Source: Limnohabitans sp. DM1 (GTDB taxonomy: Bacteria; Pseudomonadota; Gammaproteobacteria; Burkholderiales; Burkholderiaceae_C). Taken from it: 64,000 bases of DNA. The DNA lies in NCBI RefSeq assembly GCF_001269385.1, contig NZ_CXOO01000047.1, positions 22,683-86,682 on the forward strand, given 5' to 3'. The notes beneath the pieces were generated by a model. The model was not told where the DNA came from. It ran no database searches and was given only the letters and a program-made list of their open reading frames with translations. Shown here one piece after another: positions 8,442-17,830 of this stretch. Position 1 is the stretch's first letter; each line of letters starts with the position of its first letter. A program made the translations under genes and the position numbers.

Positions 8442-9752
8442 ATGTCCAACCCAGTCGCAGGTCACACCGCCAAAAGCCAACACGCCCTGCCCTCTTACCT
8501 CAATGCCGAACATCTCGGTCCCTGGGGCATTTACCTTCAACAAGTTGACCGCGTCACGCCCTATTTGGGCAAGCTTTCACGTTGGGTCGAAACCCTCAAA
8601 CGTCCTAAACGTGCATTGATCGTGGACGTGCCCATTGAACTGGACAACGGCACCATGGCCCACTTTGAGGGTTACCGTGTGCAGCACAACACCAGCAGAG
8701 GCCCCGGCAAAGGGGGCGTGCGCTTTCACCAGGATGTGACCTTGTCCGAAGTCATGGCCCTCTCAGCATGGATGTCGGTGAAAAACGCTGCGGTCAACCT
8801 GCCTTTTGGGGGCGCCAAAGGCGGCATCCGCGTCGACCCCAAAACGCTTTCACGCGGCGAACTCGAACGCCTGACACGCCGCTACACCAGCGAGATTGGC
8901 ATCATCATCGGGCCCACCAAAGACATTCCTGCGCCTGACGTGAACACGAACGAACAGACCATGGCCTGGATGATGGACACCTACTCGATGAATGAAGGCT
9001 CCACGGCCACAGGCGTCGTCACAGGAAAACCCATTGCCTTGGGCGGCTCACTGGGCAGGCGTGAAGCCACCGGCCGGGGTGTGTTCACCGTGGCGCAAGA
9101 AGCAGCGCGGCACATCGGCATGGACATCCAGACCGCCCGTGTGGCCGTGCAAGGTTTTGGCAATGTCGGGGGCATCGCCGCCAAACTGTTTGCCCAAACA
9201 GGCGCCCTGGTGGTGGCTGTGCAAGACCATGGCGGCACGATTTATAGGGAAGCGGGTCTGGACGTACCTGCCCTGCTGGCGCATGTGGCCCATTCGGGCA
9301 GTGTCAAAGGGTTTGAACATGCCGAAGTGATCCCTGATGAACAGTTCTGGAGCGTGCGCTGCGACATCCTGATTCCGGCCGCCTTGGAGGAACAAATCAC
9401 AACCGCCAACGCCTATCAAATCCAGGCACGCATGGTGATTGAAGGGGCCAACGGACCCACAACGCCAGAAGCTGACGACATCCTGCATGATCGCGGCGTC
9501 CTGGTAGTGCCCGACGTGATTGCCAACGCAGGGGGCGTCACGGTCAGTTATTTTGAATGGGTGCAGGATTTTTCGAGCTTCTTCTGGAGCGAAGACGACA
9601 TCAACGGCCGACTGGTGCGCATCTTGCGCGAAGCCTTTGCCGCCATCTGGCACGTCGCCGATGAACACCAGGTCAGCCTGCGCACCGCCACCTTCATCGT
9701 GGCGTGCTCACGCATTTTGCAAGCACGAGAGCTGCGGGGCTTGTACCCTTGA
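8442..9752 (+). CDS. gdhA: Glutamate dehydrogenase (Glu/Leu/Phe/Val dehydrogenase family)
   Basis: Interconverts glutamate with 2-oxoglutarate and ammonium using a nicotinamide cofactor. The 436-residue protein has the active-site stretch [13 protein letters not shown] (catalytic Lys near residue 125), the Asp-containing [18 protein letters not shown] and the Rossmann signature VQGFGNVGG. Its length and N-terminus fit the ~430-residue hexameric enzymes of the RocG/GudB type, which are mostly NAD-dependent and catabolic; cofactor preference is inferred. The gene ends three bases before the convergent Lrp-type regulator, which may control amino-acid breakdown genes here. Confidence 0.93.
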   Translation: MSNPVAGHTAKSQHALPSYLNAEHLGPWGIYLQQVDRVTPYLGKLSRWVETLKRPKRALIVDVPIELDNGTMAHFEGYRVQHNTSRGPGKGGVRFHQDVTLSEVMALSAWMSVKNAAVNLPFGGAKGGIRVDPKTLSRGELERLTRRYTSEIGIIIGPTKDIPAPDVNTNEQTMAWMMDTYSMNEGSTATGVVTGKPIALGGSLGRREATGRGVFTVAQEAARHIGMDIQTARVAVQGFGNVGGIAAKLFAQTGALVVAVQDHGGTIYREAGLDVPALLAHVAHSGSVKGFEHAEVIPDEQFWSVRCDILIPAALEEQITTANAYQIQARMVIEGANGPTTPEADDILHDRGVLVVPDVIANAGGVTVSYFEWVQDFSSFFWSEDDINGRLVRILREAFAAIWHVADEHQVSLRTATFIVACSRILQARELRGLYP

Positions 9753-9755
9753 TCT

Positions 9756-10229
9756 TCATTTGTGTGAATGCAAAGGCAAGGCCCCTGCGGCCTTGACCTC
9801 CCCCAGCGAAAAGCTGGTGTGCAGGTCTTTCACATTGGGCAAGTTCAACAACACGTCACGGGCGAACACGCTGAATGCATTCAAATCACGGCACACCACT
9901 TGCAGCTCAAAAGTGCCTGTGCCGCTGATGTAGTGACAGGAAATCACTTCCGGTATTTTGAGGATGGCTTCTTCAAGTTGACGCGTCACATCACCCCGGT
10001 TGCGCTCGGCATCCAGACGCACAAAGGCGAACACGTCCAAGCCCACTTTGTGCCGGTCAATCTCAGCGCGATAGCCCTTGATCACTCCGGCCTCTTCAAG
10101 GGCTCGCACACGCCTCCAGCAAGGCGCTGCCGACAAGCCCACACGCTGCGCCAATTCAGCATTCGTCAATCGGCCATCTTTTTGCAGTTCATTCAAGATG
10201 GCCCAGTCAAATTTATCCAATGTTTCCAT
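9756..10229 (-). CDS. Lrp/AsnC-family transcriptional regulator
   Basis: Leucine-responsive-type DNA-binding regulator of 157 residues. The N-terminal AsnC helix-turn-helix (LDKFDWAILNELQKDGRL, LAQRVGLSAAPCWRRVRALE) is followed by a RAM ligand-binding domain with the family sequence GTGTFELQVVCRDL. Such proteins form octamers and sense amino acids. It lies tail to tail with the glutamate dehydrogenase gene and head to head with the indolepyruvate oxidoreductase gene (120 bases apart), so direct control of that enzyme is a reasonable inference. Confidence 0.93.
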   Translation of the reverse strand: METLDKFDWAILNELQKDGRLTNAELAQRVGLSAAPCWRRVRALEEAGVIKGYRAEIDRHKVGLDVFAFVRLDAERNRGDVTRQLEEAILKIPEVISCHYISGTGTFELQVVCRDLNAFSVFARDVLLNLPNVKDLHTSFSLGEVKAAGALPLHSHK

Positions 10230-10349
10230 AATTCAACTTTTAAAGCAAGATTCTTTCAAATCATAGGGCAAATCCTGTCACATAAAGCAAGCCTATGTCT
10301 AGGGCATCGGCCTACACTGTTCCACAAGTTTCAACTGCAGGACATTCCC

Positions 10350-13300
10350 ATGAACGCCCCATTGCCCGATTCGATCCGCCAGGCTTTAGAAACCGTGACG
10401 CTGGACGACAAATACAGCCTCGACGTGGGCCGTGCCTTCATGAGCGGCGTGCAGGCCCTGGTCAAACTGCCCATGCTGCAACGACAGCGCGACGCTTTGC
10501 AAGGCAAAAACACCGCAGGCTTCATCAGCGGCTATCGGGGCTCGCCACTGGGCAGCTATGACCAGTCACTGTGGAAAGCCAAAGAACACCTGAAAGCGCA
10601 AAACATCGTCTTCCAGCCCGGAGTGAACGAAGAACTGGCCGCCACCGCACTGTGGGGCACGCAGCAACTGGGCTTTGCACCCGCAGGCTCTAACCGCTTC
10701 GATGGCGTGTTCGGCATTTGGTACGGCAAAGGCCCGGGTGTGGACCGCTGCTCCGATGTGTTCAAACACGCGAACATGGCAGGCACCACACCCTGGGGTG
10801 GCGTGCTGGCCGTCACTGGCGATGACCATGTGGCCAAAAGCTCGACAGCAGCGCACCAGAGCGACCACATCTTCAAGGCCTGTGGCCTGCCCGTCTTTTT
10901 CCCGGCCAGCGTGCAAGACATCCTCGACCAGGGCTTGCATGCCATTGCCATGAGCCGCTATGCAGGCGTCTGGGCGGGCATGAAGACCATTCAGGAAATC
11001 GTCGAATCAAGTGCCACCGCACACATCGACCCTGAACGCGTGCAGATCATGCTGCCCGAATTTTCCATGCCACCGGGTGGCGTGCACATCCGCTGGCCCG
11101 ACACCGCGCTGGAACAGGAAGCGCGTCTGTTCGACTACAAATGGTATGCAGCGCTGGCCTACATCCGAGCCAACAAGCTCAACCACAACGTGATTGAAGG
11201 ACCCCATGACCGCTTTGGCCTGATCGCCAGCGGCAAGGCCTACAACGACACACGGCAAGCCCTGCTCGACCTGGGGCTGGATGACGAGCGTTGCCGCCAA
11301 TTGGGCATACGCCTGCACAAGGTGAATGTGGTGTGGCCGCTCGAAGCCCAAACCACACGGGAATTTGCCACCGGGCTGCGCGAAATCCTGGTGGTCGAAG
11401 AAAAACGCCAAATCATCGAATACCAGCTCAAGGAAGAACTCTACAACTGGCGCGACGATGTGCGCCCCAACATCCTGGGCAAGTTTGATGAAGGTGAAGG
11501 CGATGTGTCAGGCGGTGAATGGTCCATCCCCAACCCGACAGAACGCACTTTGCTGCGTGCCAATGCCGACTTGACGCCCGCCATCATTGCCCGGGCGATT
11601 GCCAAGCGACTGCAGAAAATGGGTGTGGACAGCGACACCACAGCACGCATCCGCGACCACCTGACGGTACTGGACAAGAAAGAACAAGCCATGCAAACGC
11701 TCACCTTGGGCGCTGCAGCCGAACGTCAGCCCTGGTTTTGCTCAGGCTGCCCGCACAACACCTCCACCAAAGTGCCTGAAGGCTCGCGCGCCATGGCCGG
11801 CATTGGCTGCCACTTCATGAGCATCTGGATGGACCGCAGCACCGTGGGCTTTACCCAGATGGGTGGCGAAGGTGTGCCGTGGACCGGACAACAACCGTTC
11901 AGCCACGAACAACACATGTTCGCCAACCTGGGCGACGGCACCTACTTTCACAGCGGCTTGCTGGCCATTCGCCAAAGCGTGGCGTCGGGTGTGAACATCA
12001 CCTACAAAATCCTCTACAACGACGCCGTGGCCATGACCGGTGGCCAGCAAATTGGTGAGCGCCCCGAAGGCCACAGCGTGCTGCAGATTGCACAAAGCAT
12101 GAAAGCAGAGGGCACCCAGCGCACCGTGGTCGTGACCGACGAACCGGAAAAATACCAAGGCGTGACCTTGGCTGAAGGCGTGCAGGTATTTCACCGCGAT
12201 GAACTCGACCGCATCCAGCGTGAGATGCGCGAAATCCAAGGCACCACCGTCATCATTTACGACCAGACCTGCGCCACAGAAAAGCGTCGCCGCCGCAAGC
12301 GCGGCACACTGGTCGACCCCGCTGTTCGGGTCATGATCAACGAAGAAGTCTGCGAAGGCTGTGGCGACTGCAGCGTGCAATCCAATTGTCTGTCGGTGGA
12401 ACCCCTGGACACCGAGTTGGGTCGCAAACGCACCATCAACCAAAGCACCTGCAACAAGGACATGAGTTGCCTCAAAGGCTTTTGTCCCAGTTTTGTCACC
12501 TTGGAAGGCGGTCAGTTCAAAAAGAAATCGACCCTCGTCACACACACGCTCACACCCGCTGCATTGGGCGCCTTGCCTGAACCCACACTGCCAGACAACT
12601 CACACCCCTGGGGCATGGTGGTGGCGGGCGTTGGGGGCACAGGGGTCATCACCATAGGCCAACTGCTGGGCATGGCGGCGCACATGGAAGGCAAAGGCAT
12701 CGTCACGCAAGATGCGGCAGGCCTGGCCCAAAAAGGCGGCGCCACCTGGAGCCATGTGCTGGTCGCCAACAGACAAAGCGACATCCGCACCACCCGGGTG
12801 GGTATGGCTGCAGCCGATCTCATTTTGGGATGCGACCCGATCGTCACCGCGTCCAAAGAAACGCTGTTGCGCATGCGCCCAGGCCGAACCCATGTAGCCC
12901 TCAACAGCAGCAGCACGCCCACAGCAGCGTTCGTGAAAAACGGCAACTGGGAAAACCCGGCAGAGCAATGCCTGGTTGAAATCAGCCAACAAGTGGGTGA
13001 GCAAGGCGTCGGCACCTTCAATGCCGACTTGCTGGCCAAACAACTCATGGGTGACACCATCTACGTCAACCCCATGATCCTGGGCTATGCCTGGCAAAAA
13101 GGCTGGATTCCCCTGCACCATGAATCCCTGGTGCGTGCCATCGAACTCAATGAAGTTGCAGTTCAAAACAACCTGACCGCCTTCGAATGGGGACGCCACG
13201 CGGCGCACCATCTGGACAAGCTCATGCAGCAAGTGCAGCCCGCACAGGCCATCACCTTCAAAAAACGTGAAAACCTTGAAATCATCTTGACCCAGCGCAT

Positions 13301-13886
13301 TGCACGTTTGACCGAATACCAAAATGCAGCCTATGCCGAACGCTACCGCGTGTTCGTGGAACGCGTCAAAATGGCCGAAACCCCTTTGGGCAAAACAACG
13401 CTGAGTGAAACCGTGGCGCGTCATTTGTACAAACTGATGACCTACAAGGACGAATACGAAGTCGCCCGCCTGCACACGCAAACGGCTTTTCTGGACCGCA
13501 TTGCGCAAAGCTTTGAAGGCGACTTCAAGGTGCATTACCACCTGGCGCCACCCCTGCTGGCCAAGCGCAATGACAAAGGCGAATTGGTCAAACAAAAATT
13601 CGGCCCCTTCATGCAAACCGCATTCAAAGGGCTGGCGCCTCTCAAAGTTTTGCGCGGCGGCGCTTTCGATGTGTTCGGTTACACCGAAGAACGCCGCACA
13701 GAACGCGCCTTGATCGGGGAATACATGCAGCACATCGAAAAAGTGATGTCGAACCTGAGCCACGACAACCATGCTCACGCCCTGGCCGTGGCGCAAGTGC
13801 CCGAAAACATCAAAGGTTTCGGCCACGTCAAGGAACGCAACCTCAAAGCTGCACGGGCGCTGTGGGCTTCTCTGTCAGCCATTTGA
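10350..13886 (+). CDS. Indolepyruvate ferredoxin oxidoreductase, fused alpha and gamma/beta subunits
   Basis: Cytoplasmic thiamine-pyrophosphate enzyme that oxidatively decarboxylates aryl pyruvates (from Trp, Phe, Tyr) or branched 2-oxo acids to acyl-CoA. At 1178 residues it is the long fused bacterial form. The N-terminal pyrimidine-binding region (GYRGSPLGSYD) comes first. The TPP-binding part contains GIGCHFMSIWMDRST. A cysteine cluster CEGCGDCSVQSNC with a further C-rich stretch ending KGFCPSF lies near residues 667-715. The gamma-type domain begins with VAGVGGTGVITIGQLLG. The ATG at 10350 follows GCAGGACATTCCC; the frame extends 194 codons upstream, but that part lies antisense to the Lrp gene and is not family-like. 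The divergent Lrp regulator probably controls it. Confidence 0.95.
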   Translation: MNAPLPDSIRQALETVTLDDKYSLDVGRAFMSGVQALVKLPMLQRQRDALQGKNTAGFISGYRGSPLGSYDQSLWKAKEHLKAQNIVFQPGVNEELAATALWGTQQLGFAPAGSNRFDGVFGIWYGKGPGVDRCSDVFKHANMAGTTPWGGVLAVTGDDHVAKSSTAAHQSDHIFKACGLPVFFPASVQDILDQGLHAIAMSRYAGVWAGMKTIQEIVESSATAHIDPERVQIMLPEFSMPPGGVHIRWPDTALEQEARLFDYKWYAALAYIRANKLNHNVIEGPHDRFGLIASGKAYNDTRQALLDLGLDDERCRQLGIRLHKVNVVWPLEAQTTREFATGLREILVVEEKRQIIEYQLKEELYNWRDDVRPNILGKFDEGEGDVSGGEWSIPNPTERTLLRANADLTPAIIARAIAKRLQKMGVDSDTTARIRDHLTVLDKKEQAMQTLTLGAAAERQPWFCSGCPHNTSTKVPEGSRAMAGIGCHFMSIWMDRSTVGFTQMGGEGVPWTGQQPFSHEQHMFANLGDGTYFHSGLLAIRQSVASGVNITYKILYNDAVAMTGGQQIGERPEGHSVLQIAQSMKAEGTQRTVVVTDEPEKYQGVTLAEGVQVFHRDELDRIQREMREIQGTTVIIYDQTCATEKRRRRKRGTLVDPAVRVMINEEVCEGCGDCSVQSNCLSVEPLDTELGRKRTINQSTCNKDMSCLKGFCPSFVTLEGGQFKKKSTLVTHTLTPAALGALPEPTLPDNSHPWGMVVAGVGGTGVITIGQLLGMAAHMEGKGIVTQDAAGLAQKGGATWSHVLVANRQSDIRTTRVGMAAADLILGCDPIVTASKETLLRMRPGRTHVALNSSSTPTAAFVKNGNWENPAEQCLVEISQQVGEQGVGTFNADLLAKQLMGDTIYVNPMILGYAWQKGWIPLHHESLVRAIELNEVAVQNNLTAFEWGRHAAHHLDKLMQQVQPAQAITFKKRENLEIILTQRIARLTEYQNAAYAERYRVFVERVKMAETPLGKTTLSETVARHLYKLMTYKDEYEVARLHTQTAFLDRIAQSFEGDFKVHYHLAPPLLAKRNDKGELVKQKFGPFMQTAFKGLAPLKVLRGGAFDVFGYTEERRTERALIGEYMQHIEKVMSNLSHDNHAHALAVAQVPENIKGFGHVKERNLKAARALWASLSAI

Positions 13887-13923
13887 AGGTGGTGGGTGGC
13901 CGACACTTAAGCAAATGTCCAAC

Positions 13924-13954
13924 AAAAAAGCCATGCGAGAGCATGGCTTTTTTT
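13924..13954. terminator. Bidirectional intrinsic terminator
   Basis: AAGCCATGC-GAGA-GCATGGCTT hairpin flanked by an A run on the left and a T run on the right. It can stop transcription of the oxidoreductase gene on the plus strand and of the minC-minD-minE genes on the minus strand, which converge here. Confidence 0.92.
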
Positions 13955-13974
13955 GTAGCACTTGACGATCGCTT

Positions 13975-14235
13975 TCAGCGAGAGTCAGGCAACTCAATCT
14001 TGACTTCTAGCACCTCAAGATTGTCCTGACGTTCCAGATTGACTTTGATATCGTCCAAATTGATCTTGATGTACTTGCTGATAACGGCCACCAACTCACG
14101 CTGCAAATCAGGTAAGTAGTCAGGCTCAGCGGCATTGCGGCCGCTGCGTTCGTGGGCCAGGATGATCTGCAGGCGTTCTTTGGCCACACTGGCCGTTTGT
14201 TTTTTTTCGCCTGCAAGAAATGAAAGGAGGGACAT
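13975..14235 (-). CDS. minE: Cell division topological specificity factor MinE
   Basis: Stimulates the MinD ATPase and drives Min oscillation, so that the MinCD division inhibitor is kept away from midcell. The protein has the expected 86 residues, with the conserved [17 protein letters not shown] anti-MinCD region followed by the dimerisation domain ([30 protein letters not shown]). It is the last gene of minC-minD-minE on the minus strand and starts three bases after the minD stop. Confidence 0.97.
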   Translation of the reverse strand: MSLLSFLAGEKKQTASVAKERLQIILAHERSGRNAAEPDYLPDLQRELVAVISKYIKINLDDIKVNLERQDNLEVLEVKIELPDSR

Positions 14236-14238
14236 GAC

Positions 14239-15051
14239 TTAGCCTCCGAAAAGACGCTTGAAAAAACCTGCCTTCTCAGCGTCAATGAAACGCATGGGTT
14301 TGTCTTCACCCAGGAAACGATCAATCACGTCTTTATAGGCTTCAGACACATCCGTGTTGGCCATGTGGATCGCAGGCGTGCCCTGGTTGGAAGCTTGCAA
14401 GACCTTGTCACTCTCCGGAATGACTCCCAGCAGTTTGATGCGCAAAATGTCCTGAATATCTTGCAAAGACAACATCTGGCCATCTTCCACACGATGCGGG
14501 TTGTAGCGTGTGATCAAGAGGTGCTCCTTGATCGGCTCCAGACCTTCAATGGCCCGTTTGGTCTTGCTGCCCAGCATGCCCAAAATGCGATCAGAATCAC
14601 GCACGGATGAGACTTCCGGGTTGGTCACAACCAGCGCCTCATCGGCAAAATGCATGGCCATCAAGGCACCGGTTTCAATTCCCGCTGGCGAGTCGCAAAC
14701 GATGTATTCAAAGCCCATGGTGCTCAGATCCTTGAAAACCTTTTCGACGCCTTCCAGGGTTAAAGCATCCTTGTCACGGGTTTGAGAAGCCGCCAGCACA
14801 TACAGGTTTTCGCACTGCTTGTCCTTGATCAAGGCCTGGTTCAAGTTGGCTTCACCTTGAATCACGTTGATGAAGTCATAGACCACGCGGCGCTCACAGC
14901 CCATGATGAGGTCCAGATTACGCAAGCCCACATCAAAGTCGATGACCGCTGTTTTGAAGCCTTTGAGGGCCAGGCCTGTAGCGAAACTGGCACTGGTTGT
15001 GGTTTTGCCCACACCACCTTTGCCGGAAGTCACAACGACGATTTTTGCCAT
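14239..15051 (-). CDS. minD: Septum site-determining ATPase MinD
   Basis: Membrane-associated ATPase that recruits MinC to the membrane at the cell poles. The 270-residue protein has the deviant Walker A motif TSGKGGVGKTTTSASF at the N-terminus, the DFDVGLRNLDLIMGCE stretch and a C-terminal amphipathic membrane-targeting helix ending AGFFKRLFGG. It is the middle gene of the min operon, 43 bases downstream of minC. Confidence 0.98.
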   Translation of the reverse strand: MAKIVVVTSGKGGVGKTTTSASFATGLALKGFKTAVIDFDVGLRNLDLIMGCERRVVYDFINVIQGEANLNQALIKDKQCENLYVLAASQTRDKDALTLEGVEKVFKDLSTMGFEYIVCDSPAGIETGALMAMHFADEALVVTNPEVSSVRDSDRILGMLGSKTKRAIEGLEPIKEHLLITRYNPHRVEDGQMLSLQDIQDILRIKLLGVIPESDKVLQASNQGTPAIHMANTDVSEAYKDVIDRFLGEDKPMRFIDAEKAGFFKRLFGG

Positions 15052-15094
15052 GGGGAATCTTTCTTGGACAAAAGGAAAAAGAAGAAAAAGATTT

Positions 15095-15844
15095 TCAGGT
15101 TTGCAAGGGGGTGATCAACAACTTGTCACCCTCGGCGCCTGATTGCAGGCATACCTGTGCAGGCATGCCCAACACATTTTTTGACAGTGCATTTTCGCTG
15201 GTGCGATACACACCGGCAATCGAGACCAGTTCAGGCTCCATGGATTGCGCAAAAATTCTTGCATTCACATTGCCGCGCGCACCTGCAATGGCTTTTCCGC
15301 GCAATGCACCATAAATATGAATACTTCCATCGGCAATCACTTCTGCACCCGGATTAACAACGGCCATCACCACCAAATCGCGACCTTTGGCGTAAACCTG
15401 CTGGCCTGAACGCAAAGGCTTGTCAATCACCATGGCTCCCAAAGGCGCAGTAGGCGGTGGGGGTGGGGCCACAACATCAACTGCTTCAGCAGCAAGCACA
15501 GGACGTCTTATACGGGCATCTGAAGCATTGACCAACCCAAGGGCTAGGGCTGTGGCCAACAAGGCCTCCTGAGCCCCTTTGACGGCCAATGGCACCATTG
15601 CATGCTGACGTAAGACATCAAGCAGACCAGGCAAGTCCAAGGAAACGTCTTCGTATGACAGAGCGCTGACATCAATGATGACGGGTTCTTGATCGAAAAA
15701 ACCAGGACTGTCAGCCAATTGCTGAGCCAAAGCGATCGCAACGCTTGGAACATCGTTTGTTTTGAGCATCAAAACGACTGCGGGCAAGTCAGCGCTTTTG
15801 ATCTCGTAACAGTGGGAAAGTGAAGTTTCTGAAACGATGGCCAT
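15095..15844 (-). CDS. minC: Septum site-determining protein MinC
   Basis: Inhibitor of FtsZ ring assembly that works with MinD. The 249-residue protein has an N-terminal FtsZ-interacting domain, a proline-rich linker (APPPPPTAP near residue 140) and the C-terminal beta-helix domain with GQQVYAKGRDLVVMAVVNPG and DGSIHIYGALRGKAIAG. I chose the ATG at 15844; a TTG nine codons upstream would also keep the frame open but adds nothing conserved. First gene of minC-minD-minE. Its promoter must overlap the DnaA-box-containing intergenic region. Confidence 0.95.
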   Translation of the reverse strand: MAIVSETSLSHCYEIKSADLPAVVLMLKTNDVPSVAIALAQQLADSPGFFDQEPVIIDVSALSYEDVSLDLPGLLDVLRQHAMVPLAVKGAQEALLATALALGLVNASDARIRRPVLAAEAVDVVAPPPPPTAPLGAMVIDKPLRSGQQVYAKGRDLVVMAVVNPGAEVIADGSIHIYGALRGKAIAGARGNVNARIFAQSMEPELVSIAGVYRTSENALSKNVLGMPAQVCLQSGAEGDKLLITPLQT

Positions 15845-16130
15845 GGTGGCGTGTGCGGTAGAAAGGGGCAAATTTTACAGCGCACTTGTTTTTTGTTCTT
15901 TCTCTATATTTTTAAATATCTAAATAGCAGTAGTAGATAAGGGGCGCATGTCAGTGTGGATAAATCTGTTTTCATGTGTTCTGACAGACACTTAAGGCAT
16001 CCGCCATCATGTGGGCGCCATTGCGTTTGAACTGTCTTCGAAATATGAACAACTTGGGCAAAAGTGTTTGGCCTGTGGATAAGTGCACACTTGCGCCAGT
16101 TTTATCCACAGCTTTGTTAGAAGGCGCCGA
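15845..16130. other. AT-rich intergenic region with three perfect DnaA boxes
   Basis: This 286-base gap between minC and a DUF2788 gene contains TGTGGATAA at 15955-15963 and 16074-16082 and TTATCCACA at 16102-16110. All are perfect 9-mer DnaA boxes, the last two facing each other. A strongly AT-rich tract lies beside them at about 15890-15930 (TATTTTTAAATATCTAAAT). This is the composition expected of a replication origin or a DnaA-binding regulatory or titration region. dnaA and dnaN are not in the window, so origin function is unproven. Confidence 0.7.
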
Positions 16131-16340
16131 TCAGCTGGTCATCAGCCATTGAATGAGGCCTTTGGCCACAAAGCCGAGCATGCCGAAGGCCAGACCCAGA
16201 AAAATGACAAAGGTTCCAAATTTTCCAGCTTTCGATTCCCATGCCAATTGGCCAATGATGAACAGCATGTAAAGCATGAAAGCGCCTACACCCACCGTGA
16301 GGCCAAACAAGGCAAATTCTTCTTCTGTCAACCCGAACAT
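16131..16340 (-). CDS. Small membrane protein, DUF2788 family
   Basis: A 69-residue protein with two hydrophobic segments (LFGLTVGVGAFMLYMLF and FGTFVIFLGLAFGMLGF) joined by the polar WESKAGK loop, matching the DUF2788 family of proteobacteria, whose function is unknown. The ATG at 16340 overlaps the stop of the upstream DUF2189 gene by one base (TGATG), so the two are translationally coupled and probably work together at the inner membrane. A GTG one codon upstream is possible but less likely. Confidence 0.85.
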   Translation of the reverse strand: MFGLTEEEFALFGLTVGVGAFMLYMLFIIGQLAWESKAGKFGTFVIFLGLAFGMLGFVAKGLIQWLMTS

Positions 16341-17188
16341 CACTGTTGACCTTGCGCATTCAAGCGCTCCTGGAGTTCACTGACATCCACCAGCGCACGG
16401 TAGGCGTGCCAGCTGCCGTGTCCGAGCATGGGCACGATGAAAATCAAACCCAGAAACATCGAAAAAATACCAAGTAGACAAAAACCCAAGAGCAAAAAAG
16501 CCCACAGCGCCATGGGAACAGGGTGTGTTAGCAAGGCTTTCCAGCTCGTCAGTACCGCTTGAAATATCGTTACCCGGCGGTCCAGCAGCAAAGGCATGGA
16601 CACCACACTCGATGCAAAAACGGGTGCGGCCATCATTGCGCCCAGTGCGAGCCATATTTCAAACAACGGGTTGTCCTGGCTCAGTACCACCAGGCGGATG
16701 AAGTCAAGAGGGGTGTGAATTGGGGCAGGCGCCAGCAAGGTGATCAGGGCCGCAGACGTGATGACCCAGCCGGTGCCCGCCAAGCCCAAAAGAATGCCAA
16801 AGCGGATCAGGCTCCAATAGCTGTCTGGTTCATGGCGCAGCTTCAATTGCCATTGCGTCCAGGTGTCGATCAATAAACCCAAATCGACCTTTTCCCCCTT
16901 TTCCATGGCACGGCTCATGGCATACAGGCTGGTGGCCAATACCGGTGCGATGACCAAAAAACCAGACAAGGCTCCCGCGAGCAACCAAAATCTGTCGTGC
17001 GCCAACAAGGTGATCAAGCCACCCAAAATGGCCAAAATCAGACCATGCATCATGCTTAATAAAGGCGAGCGTGCCAGGTCCTTGAAACCCAATGCCAACC
17101 AATGCAGAGGTTGGTCCATGGTGATGGGCAAGATGAGGGGTAAATGGGGTTCAGAAGGTGTCTGAACTGTGTGCGGGTGTTGCGTCAT
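16340..17188 (-). CDS. Integral membrane protein, DUF2189 family
   Basis: A 282-residue inner-membrane protein with about six hydrophobic segments. The family-typical N-terminal stretch (WLALGFKDLARSP), PVLATSLYAMSRAMEKGE and the C-terminal GHGSWHAYRALVD fit DUF2189. No enzymatic motif is visible and the function is unknown. An internal Met near residue 24 precedes the conserved part and could be the true start. It is coupled to the DUF2788 gene downstream. Confidence 0.85.
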   Translation of the reverse strand: MTQHPHTVQTPSEPHLPLILPITMDQPLHWLALGFKDLARSPLLSMMHGLILAILGGLITLLAHDRFWLLAGALSGFLVIAPVLATSLYAMSRAMEKGEKVDLGLLIDTWTQWQLKLRHEPDSYWSLIRFGILLGLAGTGWVITSAALITLLAPAPIHTPLDFIRLVVLSQDNPLFEIWLALGAMMAAPVFASSVVSMPLLLDRRVTIFQAVLTSWKALLTHPVPMALWAFLLLGFCLLGIFSMFLGLIFIVPMLGHGSWHAYRALVDVSELQERLNAQGQQ

Positions 17189-17310
17189 TGGGCGAGCCTA
17201 CACAAGCAGTGATCTTCAAGTATTGATGTGTGTCAATTCATGAAAGTGAATTTGAAAAGCCGACCCGCTCAGCATGGGTAGCCGTATTTTTGAAGTCATG
17301 CAAAACACAA

Positions 17311-17325
17311 GGGCCTTATAGGCCC
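17311..17325 (-). terminator. Possible terminator of the Spy-like gene
   Basis: Short hairpin GGGCCT-TAT-AGGCCC just past the stop of the Spy-like gene on the minus strand, followed by a T-rich but not pure stretch (TTGTGTTTTG). Strength is uncertain. Confidence 0.5.
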
Positions 17326-17332
17326 ACGCGCT

Positions 17333-17830
17333 TCAATAACGCCAATAACGGCCCCCACCAAAATAGATGTTGCCGCGTCTGTCGTGCATATGTTTGAAGG
17401 TTTCAGCATCAAAAATCTTCTTTTGTTCAGCATTCAGATCGGCATAGAAATTCTTGGTGATGTCCACATGTTTTTTCATCACCGCGTCTCGTTGCGCTTT
17501 GTGCGCAAGCATTTGGTCAAGGCGTTCAGGGGTGCTGAGTTTTGCCATGGCAACAGGATCAGGCCGTGGAAAAACCGGTGGTGGCGATTGCAAGTGTTGT
17601 GCAAACGCTTGCCAGGCAGCGGATTGCCCAGGGGCCAATTTCAGTTTGTCATGGAGATCAGCCAAATCCTTGCTGTGTATCTCTTCCATGTGCTGACGCA
17701 TGTATTGCACGCGATCTGGGTGTGCTGATGGCGCTGTGGGTGAATTGGCAGGTGCGTTTTGCGCCAAGGAAAACCCCGACAGGCTGACCATCAGACTGGC
17801 GGTGATCATGGGGTTGCGAAGAAATTTCAT
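17333..17830 (-). CDS. Periplasmic Spy/CpxP-family (LTXXQ) protein
   Basis: A 165-residue exported protein. The N-terminal signal peptide (MKFLRNPMITASLMVSLSG, cleavage after SLA-Q) leads into a mostly helical mature part. Related stretches are the Spy/CpxP-like LADLHDKLKLAPGQSAAW and LNAEQKKIFDAETF, the second matching the LTxxQ-type motif. Family members are periplasmic chaperones or metal-responsive regulators of envelope stress. The start is the ATG at 17830 because GAAAGGATG is well spaced to it and abuts the ATG at 17839. Its location beside the copper/heavy-metal genes fits an envelope metal-stress role, but that is inference. Confidence 0.8.
   Translation of the reverse strand: MKFLRNPMITASLMVSLSGFSLAQNAPANSPTAPSAHPDRVQYMRQHMEEIHSKDLADLHDKLKLAPGQSAAWQAFAQHLQSPPPVFPRPDPVAMAKLSTPERLDQMLAHKAQRDAVMKKHVDITKNFYADLNAEQKKIFDAETFKHMHDRRGNIYFGGGRYWRY

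Noticed and set aside
12600..13826. Minus-strand open frame of 408 codons
   Set aside because: Antisense to the indolepyruvate oxidoreductase gene, which has strong motifs in the plus frame.
15845..15871. Upstream TTG start for minC
   Set aside because: The ATG at 15844 directly precedes the conserved domain; the nine extra codons are not supported.
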